The notes under the pieces were generated by a model. The model ran no database searches, was not told the DNA's origin, and worked only from the letters and a program-made list of their open reading frames with translations. This document shows positions 1-12,700 of a stretch of 64,000 nt of DNA, in pieces. The stretch is from Gavia stellata. Its lineage: Eukaryota; Chordata; Aves; Gaviiformes; Gaviidae. The translations under genes and the position numbers were made by a program. The stretch's first letter is position 1; each line of letters begins with the position of its first letter. The stretch spans positions 13,591,001 through 13,655,000 of the forward strand of contig NC_082637.1 of the NCBI RefSeq assembly GCF_030936135.1, given 5' to 3'.

Positions 1-770
1 GCCAAACATGAACCTTCAGCTGTGGAAAGGCTTGAATTCAATATAACTCCTTTGGTTTGTTTTGTAATCATATCTTTGGTAATTGATGCTGTTAAGTGTG
101 TCCTGCCACGGTATGGTTGGTAACTTCTGCAGTTTCCCACTGTTCAAACACGCAGGTGCTTGAGGTTAAAAGCAAACCCAAAAATTGAAAAAATACATCT
201 CTAGCATAGTCTCACAAATACTCAGTAGCTTTGATTTCTTCAGGTGATATCCACAGACACTAAGGGGTTTTTTTCCCCCTCTACACAGAAGGAAGATGAA
301 CTCTGTAAAGGACAGTGTAGAAGCACAACTTGATTTAGCTTAATATAGGGGCTGAATAACCTTTTATAGGAACTAATTTTGTCCACTGAAAGGGGGAAAT
401 CAGGATTGACTAGAATGACTGGAGCAAAGTCAGTCATTGTGAATGTTTTCTTCATTAATTTCCCAAGCCCAGGCATTCTGTGGGGATATATTACAATGCT
501 AGGGAAGTTAGTTTAGAAATTGCGTGGGACTAGATGCGCGTAAGGTGTATGGCATGGGTTAATGAGACAGCAGCCTCTGTAAAAGTATGACTACAAAAAG
601 TTTTTGATGTGCCTTCTCACTTTCAGAGCTATTATCTTCTTGGGAGGCAGTGGAGGGATGCCAAAAGATCTAAGGGCAAAGAAGGGAGAACTTGCCAGTA
701 CTTGGTTTGTGAATGAAAGAGAAAGGAGGTCTTAATGATAGAAAAGTGACATGTAAATGCTCTCTTCCAG

Positions 771-3700
771 TTTTCACCTGGCAGCCACGAAAGGGCATGC
801 AGAATGCCTCAGGATCATGGTGACCCATGGTGCAGATGTGACAGCCCAAGATGGTGCAGGTATGCCTCTGTGAACCCACACATGTAGCATAATACACTCA
901 ACTTGCCTATATAGTTCTTGATGTGCAGACTGCAACTACAGATTCAACAACACTGCTTTTCCACGCAGACTGTGTAGGAAAAGCAGTTGTTAGCTTGCAT
1001 GTTTAGGCATACTTGCTTTTCTGCACATAGAATTCAGATTCTAAAGCCTTTAAAAACTTTTGCCCTAATACTGTAAATGTCAGCATTTATAGTGTACTCT
1101 AGATACAAAATAGTGCCTCGATTTTTTTTTAATTATTTATTTTTTAATTTTAAAAAATCCCCCTTCCCCAACTCTTTTTGTTAACTTGTTTTATAGGTTA
1201 AATCAAGATCTTCGGTGTTGCTTTTATATGTATTCAAGCTATTAACCCCATTAACTGTACAGGAGGAGTTGCAGTAAGACATTTCCTCAGGATTATGACA
1301 TAGTGAAAAGAGCTGATACAGGCCAAAACAGAGCTGAGCGCTATTAAGTATGCTGTTTCAGCCCTCAAAAGTCCTATGCCTTAATTACTACTCCACTAGG
1401 AGGATGATGGGAGCTGAATTTGAAACTGGCAAACTCTTCTTAGTGTAGATATCAGTTGACATATCTGTGGAATCTGTGGCCAGCATTTTCTCTGGCTAGC
1501 TGAGTCACCTGAATGAGCTGTCAGCATTCTGTCTCTCCAGTAATGATCTGTAAATGTTTGGCCACTGATTGCAGCCTGAGGGAATTTCTGTCACACATGG
1601 AAATGATTTGCCTCTATAAGGAAATGTCTGTGATACTGGAAGAAGCATTCAGATTATACATATGATAAGAGAATATATGTACCTGATACAGACTGTTATT
1701 CAGAATTCATACATCATCTTGCCTCAGGATTTATTGCTTGTTTGGATAATAAGAGGTTGCCTGCTGTCATCTGAGACTGTTGACCTAGTATTCATTAGGG
1801 AAAGCCTTGTCTGTAATGGTCACATTATTTACAGCGAGATTCTACTGTCACAAGTGGCTCTGTCTGCATTGAGTACTAAATCTTGGTTCTTTCTTTTCTT
1901 AGTTACATGGATAATTTATTCTTTTGCTATCTTGGCCTCTTTAATTTTTCAGATGCTCTGTAAGATGAAACTAGAGGAGAGACTGCAATCTTTCGTCATA
2001 AATTCATAGCCAGTAAATCACTGTATTGCATAGATAAATATGAGCTCACAGATGCTAAATAAATTAACAGAAAAGGGAATCTATGAGACAAACCAAAGTA
2101 GGCCTGTGTTCTGAGTCCTCTTCTATGTGCAGTCTATGGATGATACAAATTTGTTGTAGTGGTAGCTGGCGAATTTGGCTGGTTTTGCTCTTAGTTCTGG
2201 GTTCCTTTTTCATTGCCAAATGGAAGAAATCATTAAGACACTTGACAGACATCTCTCTGCAAGGGAGGCTGAGTAATATAGGAAAATTGTTTTTTGAGAA
2301 ACAAAACATAACTGCACAATCTTAGACTTACTTCTGCCAAGGTATAGTCTGAGACAATGTTTGTGTCATTCCTTCATATGAAGCTAGACGTTAAGGTTAT
2401 TCTGTTACCTGCCTGAACAACAGTCTGTCGTAAATACATTCTGCTTGATGTAGGTTTTTATTGTATTTTCTCTATCTTTACTTTTAATGTCTTGTGATAG
2501 GAACGAAATGGATAATTCAAAGTTTTGCCTTTGTCATGGAAGAGTTTATTCCTGTGCTTTGGCATGATTGAATACTTAATTTGCTTTGCTTTTATTCATT
2601 TAGGGCACAGCGCTTTACATCTTGCAGCAAAGAACAGCCACCCTGATTGCATTAAGAGGTTACTTCAGGTAAAGTAAAAATTCAATTAATTTTGATTTTT
2701 GAAGTTTTCCTTTTCTTCCCCTAGAATGGTGCCGCTAGATATTGACACATTTCCTGCTAATAATCTGCATCACACTCCTGTGCTGTTGTCCCATCTCCTT
2801 GCAATCAAGAGAGGTGCTTGAGTTCAAAGACCTTTTAGGCACTGTGAATGGATCATAGAAAACAGTGTGGTATCTTCCCTGATTGGTCCACAAATACAGT
2901 TTTCTATGTGCAGCTGATCTGACATAGCAGGGTTGGGTTTCAAGCAGGTTGCAGCTTCTGTCTCACTTCCTGTGTTTTGCCTGTGTGGTTGGATAGCTTG
3001 GAAGTAGATGAGTTAAGAGGTATAGGGGAAAAGGATTTTTCACTTCTAGGTGGATTTTCGTATTGTTCCACTGGAATGTTTTCTGTCTGTTGTTGACCAT
3101 AGAAATGTCTGTCAAGTTTAAAGTCAAAGGGAGAAGAAACCAAAGTAGTTTAGATGCTAAAATACGGAAATACTTGAATTCTCAGTTAAATGAGGCAAAG
3201 GACAGTGAGGGGTTAGAAAGGGAGTAGAAGGAATGGGGAAAGAAAATAAGAAAAACGAAAGTGAAGACAAAAAGATTCTTGTGGTAAGGCTGAAGGTGTT
3301 TGTTAGTAAGCAAGGAGAGACATTGTCTATCTCGGCTCCATTTCAGAAAGCTGGGTGAGTTTTGGTGGAGGTGATCAAGAGGAATGGCACAGATTTTCAG
3401 GAGTTTGGACTTACCAGTAAGACTGTGGCTCAGACTACAGATGAAATAATGAATAACCCCGCTGGAGTGCAGTGGTACAGAAAGAGAATGGATCCCATAT
3501 CCCAACCTCTAAATTGCTTTTCCCCGATTACCTCAGGGCTCTCCAACTGTCCTGTGACTGACCCCTGTCAATGTCTCTGACAATACTGGGTTCAATTTCA
3601 CTGATTCCCACCTCCATGCTCATTGCAAGCTGACCTCCCTGTTTGTCCACACCTGGAAAGGGTTATCATTAACCACTGAGGCTCCCCTGTTCGAGATTTC

Positions 3701-6700
3701 ACTGCGAATGTCTACTGATGTCTACTGCTTCTAATGCAAACCCATTTACAGCATAAACAGTGACATCAAGCTGTCACTGATGGTATCGCATGCAGCAGTA
3801 TGATCAACTCAGCAACCAGGTGTGTTTAATACCAAATATCTGCTGCCCATTCACTTACCAGCTACAATCACACAGTGCTTTTGTTGGTATTTTTCTAATT
3901 TTATTACAATATGTAGATTTCTAAATATGTTCATAAGTGCAAACCCATTGGTAATATTCTTCAATAATTCATATTCTTTGGATTGCTTTCTTGCTTCTGT
4001 GGACCAGCTTGAACATACAAACTGTACGTGTGAGGAATGTCTAATTTTAACATGCTGGAGTTGAATTAAACCAGGCTAAATAGTTATTTTACACAGGCAA
4101 AATCTTGCCATTTTTGTTACAGAATGTGGTAATCTATATGAACCTGTTTTCCTAGAAAATCATAGAAGTGTTGGAGGTAGTGCTACATTTGAAAGTCAAA
4201 AGCTCTAATGTTTGTTTTTTTAGAAGCCCATTATTTCAGGGTTGTATCTTCTTGTGTCCAAAGAACAATGAAGCTGGTGAAGGGTCTAGAGAGCAAGTCC
4301 TATGAGGAGCGGCTGAGGGAACTGGGCTGGGGTTGTTTAGTCTGGAGAAAAGGAAGCTGAGGGGAGACCTTATCACTCTCTACAACTACCTGAAAGGAGG
4401 TTGTAGCGAGGTGGGTGCTGGTCTCTTCTCCCAAGTAACGAGTGACAGGACGAGAGGAAACAGACTCAAGTTGGGCTAGGGGAGCTTTAGAGTGGTTATC
4501 AGGAAAAAATTCTTCACTGAAACTGAAATGTTGTCAGGCATTGGAACGGGGAAGTGGTTGAGTCACCATCCCTGGAGGTATTTAAAAGACAGGTAGACAG
4601 GTGGTGCTTAGGGACATGGTTTAGAGGTGGACTTGGCAGTGTTAGGTTAACGGTTACACTTGATGATCTTGAAGGTCTTTTCCAACCTAAATGATTCTAT
4701 GATTCTATGATCCTCATTCTTTGCTGTAAACTAAAACTAAAATCTTCTGTACCAAAGCAAGCCTTGATAAAGATTTGAAACGTGAATTTTTTTTTTATTA
4801 TTTATTACTTTGAGGTCTAGATTGATCAATAGTAGCTGGTGGCTTATAATTACCACAAAATATAACTGGATTGTTGATGCTTTAGTTTTTACAAATGCAA
4901 ATGAAGCCTTATTGCCTTCAGAAATAATGCGAGACTGATTGCCTTAGGACGTGGTTGCTTTAGCTCTTACTGTAATGTAAAACAAATATGAAGCTTTTCT
5001 GAGGCAAGGGGGAGTCTTTCTTTCCTTTTTTATTTCCTGATTTAAAATGTTCTAAAACTGTAACATTTTTTAGGGATACCTCTCTCACCATTAGTATTTC
5101 CTATGGCTTCAGTATAAGCTGGTACCAAGAAAGGAAAGACCAGACTGATACAGAGGAAAGCTGTGCCTTTCTTCAGTATTCTTTTCTGGAGTAGCTTATA
5201 AAACTTTTCTCAGAGACGTTCAGCACTCTGTCCTTAGCATCAAACATACGTTTTATTTTATTGGTGTTTCTCTAATTGCTTTTTTTTGCTTCTCCTTGTT
5301 GAACTGTACAGAGTAAATGTCCAGCAGACAGCACTGACAGTTCTGGGAAAACAGCTTTACATTATGCAGGTAACTACTTTGTTGAAAGCTTGTACTATTT
5401 GTTTTGTCATGCTTGCTATTCCTAGCTCTTCAGCCTGGTGGAGCTTTTTAGGTTCTAATTACGTAAATCTAGTGACTCTACCGGATGGTTTACAAATTTC
5501 AGGGTTTTCTTTTTTGATAAATACCGTGAATATTGAATTTCAGTCAGTTATGGTTAACAAGCTTAACTTGCACACTTGCAAGTGCAGAGTCACTGGAATA
5601 CTTAAAATTAGGTTGATTTTGATTTCAGTCTTTAAAGATTATATCTTCTTATGCTAATTTGGACCATGAATATTGGTTGTATTTCTGCATACAACTTGCT
5701 GTTCATGCTTTTAGTCTTTCCTTCCTTCTTAAAACGGAGAAATACAATTTAATTTGTTTTTCTTGGACCCCATTGTAATGCTGCAGTATTGCAAGTGGAA
5801 GCGCGGAACACAAATTTTGAAATGGGGTTTAAATGGGGTTTAATGGACTTTCATGCTTGTCTTTTTTTTTTTGTTGTTGTTGTTTAGCTGCATGTGGTTG
5901 TCTTCAGGCAGTTCAACTTCTGTGTGAGCACAAATGTCCACTTAACATCAAAGATATGGTACGTACCTCTTCTCCCGTTGTGTACTTCAGATACTTAAGA
6001 GCTTTTACCACCATCCACTCCAGTCAATCTCATGTGCAGCAGTTAAAAGCAATACTATACTTGTATTTCTTCTTGGATTTCTCTGGTGGAGGAATTTCCT
6101 TTTGCAGCTTGCCACAGCAGAGGTGGGGAACTACTTCACAATCTAATACAGTATTGGCAGTATTTGCTGCTCATTAAATTGAGGCATTGGTAGAAGTAGC
6201 TAGAATCAATTCTGATACATTCAAAACATGATTAAAAGTCTTTCCATTGACTCCAGTATGCTTTGGAAAGGCCCATTATGTGGCCAAGTGCTGTGAAATG
6301 CTCACAAAGCCCAACCAGAGTATGGTAAGCCTAAGCAGAAGAAATATACTTCATGTAGTCTGAAGTCTCAGGGACACTACATTCACTATTACAAAATGTC
6401 TACAACCAACCAGGTCTGGTTTTGGGAATGATGCAACTGCCTGATAGAAAACCCTCTGATGACAGAGGGAGGGGACCCGACAGAAACGAGGCACAAAAGA
6501 AAAAAACCCCAAACATAAAAATATTTAAACTTGTTGTTTTTGACTTGGATCTCTCTCCTTCTTATCTGGTCTTTCTAATTAAAAAGTGTGTCACAGAGGT
6601 TAGACCTAAAATTTCAGTAGGTGCCTTTGAAAGGCAGAAAAGGTTTGGTCAGTCTTAAGAAGAGAAGGCTGCAGGAGTATCTTAAAAATGTTCTCAGCTA

Positions 6701-9700
6701 CATCATGGCTGATCATAGGGAAGAGGGAGCCAGGCCAACATCAGAGGTGCGTGACAAAATGATGACAAGCAATGGTCAGAATTTGGGCAGTGGACGTAAT
6801 AGGGAAATTCCAGTTAGGTACTAGGAAAAAAAATAATCTCACCTTGAAGGTGGTCAAACACTGGAAATGGCACCCAGAGACATCATGGTGTCTCTGCCTT
6901 TGGAGATGCTTAAAACTTGACTGGACAAGTCTCTGAGCAATGTACTATGACTTGAAGTTTGCCTAGCTTTGGATTGAGAGCAAAGGGGGAGAAACCCCAG
7001 ATGACCTCTAAAGGTGTCTTCCAACTAAGGTATTCTGTGATTATATGAAATGTTGTAATTTTGCCTTGTACTTAGTTAAAATTATTATTTTTGTTGTGGA
7101 AGTACTTAAAGGTATTGTGTAGTTCCAAAATCATCATGTTATAGCATTAAGCAAACAGCAAAGGGGAGTACAAACAGCAAAAAGCATTCCTACTCCTAAT
7201 ACTTTGCATCCCCAGTGGTCAAGAAATGAATTAAACCCAGCTACATTTACGGTACATGAGAAAAATGTACTGATAGCGCCTCATTTGTGCTATACAGAAG
7301 TAAAGTCCATAGCTGCCCTTTGAATCTCAGAGTGATATTTGTAAGTGGATGGATTATTGTTCATAGTTTCTTTAAATGCATTCCTAGGATGGGAACATAC
7401 CTCTGCTGCTTGCAGTACAAAATGGTCATACAGAAGTCTGCAAATACCTTCTGGACCATGGAGCAGACATCAACACCAGGGATAAAAATGGAAGGTACAG
7501 CAGGTTAACATGCTAATTCTTCCCCAAGGCTGACTGTCAAATGAAGCTTTCTTCTCAAATCCGTCCCAAAATAGTTGTTGTTAGGTGAAATAATGCCTTC
7601 TGTACTAGACAGCATCTCCTGCTTGTTGATGAGGCTTACAGAATTCTGCCTAAGGGGAAAGGTGAAACAGAAACTGTATAACTATAAAACTAGATGTTGC
7701 TGTAAGATTTCCCTTGGGCTACCAGAGCGGTAAATCCCATTTTTAAATAGTTCATGCAAGCATCTGATTGGTAGCACTTACCCACACATCATTTTGTACA
7801 TGTCTCAATTTTAAATGCTGCTCTCTTCTTGGCATGAGTTAGTTTCTCCAACTTAAATCCTAAAACTGTTACTTGGGAGCGACCTCTCTGGAGGGTTCTT
7901 TTTTCTACCGTAATACAGCCACAGCGGCAGCAGAAAAATATGGTAAAGCTATATAATGGAGATGCTGCAATCTTAGAAGGTGCCGTTTAGAGATTTGCTG
8001 CATTAATAGATAACGCGTGTGTCAGAAAACTGTTTTTAAAAAGCAACATCCTTGTAGTGAAAAATGCACTTGTTTTGATGATACTGATGAAGACCAAGAG
8101 TCTTTGAAAATTATGGACTTTTTATAAACAGTTGGTTAAACTGTGAAGGTAAAGCAGGATGCTGAGAAGGCTTGGCACTTACAGCTGATATCAATCTTGA
8201 TTATTGTATGTGATACAATGCTCATGTTGTTCTTTGGCAGCACCTGGGAGGATAGCACTGGGCTCTAACTTGTTTTTTATCAGTCCAAAGCTTATTAGTG
8301 CACTCTTTGGTTTAAGTTGTCTAAAGAAAAGCCCTTTGTTGTCTTGGTTGGTTTGAATAGCCTCATTGGTGCTTTGAACCTCTGGGACATCTGCCTTCCC
8401 CTCACTCTCTTACTGTTTAATCAACAGACAGTGTTAAGAGTTTCTAGTTTAATTGGATAAAGGCATTTCTGTCATAAATAGGGCAGACTTGCATTTTTGT
8501 ATTTTTTAAGAAGGTACTTTTTTATCTTTTTTAAGAAGGTACTGTGTGTAGAAGCAGGGAAATTATGTAACACAGAATATGCCATTTTACTTCTTACTTT
8601 CCTTCTGGTAAGAAGAGTGACTACTCTTGAATCTCGTGTTCACAAAAGTGGTTAAGTTTTTACTGAAAAAGGAGAAGCCTTATTGGGAGAGGAAGGGGAT
8701 AACCTTTGAAAATGGCATCTCCAATTTCCTATCTTGTCCAGACTAAGTGAATTATTTTGGTAATCTGAAACCATCCCTGTGACTCTGGAGATGTTATCGA
8801 AGTTGCCACTCAGCAGTACTTTTTAGCACAGCAGTGCAACAGCCATCACTTTCCAGGGCTCACCCATTACAGGGAGTACGTTTAATTCATCAGTGGAATG
8901 ATTGTCTTAATATCTAGCAAATATTAGCACAGTAGTAACTTTTCAGTTTCGTATCTGCACTGAGGACATGTGTTTGCCAGTGAATTCGGCCAACCTATTA
9001 GGAATGCTTTCATTTTAAGAAGGGAGAATTATCCTCAAGCAGGAAAGCAATATTAGAGTATGCTTGAAAGGTGGGGTTTTCTGTGTGTTTGTAATTATTC
9101 TGTATATCTCTTACGACCCCTCCAAGTAATTGAGAAAAACAGATACAACCTGTTACGAAAACATTCCTTCTGTATACTACCCTTACACTAGGATCTGGGA
9201 CTGTCTAGCTGCCCGGTGCTGGAGAGGGAATTGATTTGTGCTCTAATGGACTTTTTTTTTTTAAACCAAGAGTGGATCAGGATTTGAGGACAAACCTATC
9301 TCCCAGTCTCACTGAAGAGCTTTGAGATTTGTTTGGCTTTTTGGTTGAAATCTGTTTGTCTATTTTGTCTTAAAAGCAACATGTGACAGAGAGCAGCAAT
9401 GAAATAAATGCTTTCATGTTGTACTACCACTTGCAGAGCTGTAATTGGAGTGTGGCAGTGAGATTTGATAGTCTGACTTTATCCTGCAGCCATTTCTATC
9501 CATGACTCTCCTCTTAGCCCCAGGAACCCATTTTTAGAAGTGTTTGGAGACCTGTGGAAGCATGCCAGGTCTTTGCAGAAGGTCCAGCTGGGGAGTATTG
9601 GGAAGAGGAGGAGGGGCGGGCAGGTGTTTGTAAGGAGAAACAACAAGTTACATGTATGTGTCAATACACATGTTGATAAAATCTTGGACTTTATAGCACA

Positions 9701-12700
9701 GTAACTGTCACACTTTTTTCCTGAAAAATGAGCTGCTGCTTGAAGAGTACACTCTTGACACTTACTCTCTGTGTGTTTTGTTTGTTTTGTCCAGAACTGC
9801 TTTGATGATGGCTTGTGAAGCTGGTAGCCTTAACATGGTGGAAGCCTTCCTTATGAAAGGTGCAGATGTCAGTTTAGTAGATGTCTTTGGACAGAATGTC
9901 CTGCATTACTCCAAGCTCTCTGAGAATACAGGGATCCAGAATCTCCTATCATCAAAGTTATCTCAGGATGTGGGTAAGTAAGAGATGCCGATCTGCAGTT
10001 TGTCAACTTCTTGAATTGACTACATGTAGGTTTAGCAATGAACAAATTTACTTCGTAAGGTAGCCTGAAAAGCTTCAAAAACCATCTTCAAGATGGTCTG
10101 GCTGAGGTTTCCCAAGAGCAGGAAAATGTGGTCTTTGCCATAGATAGTAATATTTAGCATGGGATAAAGCACTGAGCAGGGCAAAAAGAGGTGTTTTGGA
10201 GAAAGAAGAGGTAAGCTGAGGTAGCAGCATTGTAAAGTCTTGCATACAATTTGTAATAGATCCTTTTTTATTATGTGAAAGAGTAAATGTAACATATAAA
10301 TCCTCAGCAGAGGGGTTGGAGAAGGAACTAATACAAAGGGTTTTACCGTCAAACTAACACGGATTTCTAAAGTAGGAAGCTAATGTGCAACAGTGGTGCA
10401 AGACTGTAGTAGAATAAGAATTGTCACAATCCTGCAAATTTTGTCTCAATATGAAACCCTAAAAGCAGCAGAGAAAGGATATGGTTAAATGGAATTTGGA
10501 AATTAAAGTATCTTTCTCAGATTTCAGACAGGAATTCAAAAACCAAACAAAGTATTTATGGTGTGGGAAGTAGAGATGGGAGATGGGTTAGGAATGGCGA
10601 ATAACTTTTGCTTTGATAGTTGTTTGTAATTCCGCTTCTTTTCTGCTTCACAGATACTAAGTCACCAACAAAAGCAAAGCAGGTATTTGTCCTTTTGGTT
10701 TTAAAACTACTCGGGCTATATAGACTTGGAACATAAGAAAAAACAGTAATTGACACGTCTAGAAGCACTAGTGAATGTCACTGTGAGATGTGCTGCCATT
10801 AACTACTCTGTAATGTGAAAGTTTTTTGTTGCTTATTTAAGAAATGTGTTTCAGGAACATTGCTTTTAGACTTAGTTTCTCTCTGTAACAGCAGCCAGTA
10901 CCCTCAGTGAGAAAAGGAAGGGAGGGCGTGTGTGTATGTGCATGTGTGTGCCAGGAAGATACACCACTTTTCTCATGTGTAATGCAGGAGCTTAACTTTT
11001 GGGCTCCCTATCTCATTAAACAGTAGAGAAGATGATCTAGAAAAGTTCCCTGCTTCCCAAACATAATTGAAGGTTATCCCTGGTTACGTCTTACTGGAGA
11101 CCCCCACCAGTGAGAATCCCAGCAGATTTAGGCAATTAAATTAGTTTCTTACATTTTTTTATTTAGTATGATATCTTGGAGTGCAGGTAGACCTTGTAGA
11201 CCTGCTGGTGGCTGGAAAGTGGACGAGGGTGCAATGCATTGGTTCATTCCTTCTCTGAGTGGAGAGGTGGGTTTTTCAGGGAGCTCAGACAGAAGTTGGT
11301 GGAGGGGAAAGATGGTAGCTGTTAAGAATGGCATGACTGGACTGTGTATGAATGGAAGTATTTAAGATCACTAGTGCTAAACCTATTGTCGGCTTCTGCT
11401 TTTTCACTATATCTTGTTTGTTTTCACTGAAGCATGGATCACAAGGGGGCAGATTCTTATTGTCAGGCATGTTTAATAGCTTTGTGTTAGTAGAGATGTC
11501 TTTACATAGAAAAAAAATAAGGCACTGCATGAGCTGCTAAAGTTGATATTAATTTGGGATTATTTTTTTTTTTTTTAAATAAAACAACTTGCTCGGACTT
11601 TACTAACCAAACTAACAAACCTACCTTTTCTGGCTGGTGAAACTTTCAGCATGATCAAGGCTCTAAATTAAGTTCAGAAAGAAGTGGAACTCCAAAAAAA
11701 CGCAAAGCCCCACCTCCTCCTATCAGTCCTATCCAGGTAAAAAGACCAATTTTGAGATGCTTTGAGGGGGTGAAAAGCGTTTTGAACATTACATGAATGA
11801 TGTGGTCTGGATTTGCTCTGTCACTGTTATTTTATATGCCTGTCTTACCATGAGTGCACATGAAAGCATACGTTGGTTACGTTAACTGAGCAAAATTACT
11901 TGAAATAACAGCGTGGCCTAAGATACAACTGTACTAATTTTACTGTACAATTGCTTCTTCCATCTAAAGTTGAAGGTCTCCTGGTTTTGCCGACTCCGTA
12001 AGCAAATAATTATATATATTTTAATTATACATATATATACACATTATTATATGCATATATACATATGAAAGTGAAAAAATAGATTTACATAGTATCAAAA
12101 TGCAGTTTAACAGTTAGGTTTAATGTTAAACTGGACTGTTACCTCTATAACAGGTACACTGCACTGAATAAATAGATCTGATCTTTGAAACTAACCTAGA
12201 GTTGTGACTTATGTTAGTGCAGGGAAAAGTACTCTCTAATGTGTGTGTGTGTATATATATATATATGGGCACGTGTTAGAGAGGTAGTTATATGTACACG
12301 TGTTAGAGAGGTAGTTATATGTACACATATGTATACACATACCTATTTATATAAAATCTTTTGCAGCTTAGTGATTTGTCCTCTCCACACTCATCAACTT
12401 CAACTCCCATGACTGGAAAAGGGCAGGCTTTCTTTGCTGAGCAAGTGTGCAAGGTATCAGTTTTCTGTTCTCATGAAGCTTAAGGAAGGAAAATAAAGTA
12501 TCTTAATAATCTATTTTGCTTAATAATCTATTTTGCTGACTGCAGAGTCTCCTCTGAATTAATTAGCTGAGTTTTAGGAATAAAAAGGAATCCAAATCTA
12601 TTTCAATGTAATTTATAAAGCAAGTGTAGCTTGCTTTAATGTTTATTGAATAGTCATAAATTAGAATTTAGGAATATGGTTATGAAAGTATTAACACTGT

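Larger units (their letters stand above)
771..9973 (+). other. RAI14: RAI14 ankyrin-repeat region (six exons)
   Basis: The first six window exons encode consecutive ankyrin repeats. Each shows the family core of a TALH/HLAA-type helix, a GH or GC turn, then a hydrophobic helix ending L..HGAD. Examples are [52 protein letters not shown] and [19 protein letters not shown]. The last part ([13 protein letters not shown]) matches the capping end of the human repeat block. Ankyrin repeats bind proteins. The small exons do not coincide with single repeat boundaries: the G of GHS and the R of RTAL are split by introns. Confidence 0.93.
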
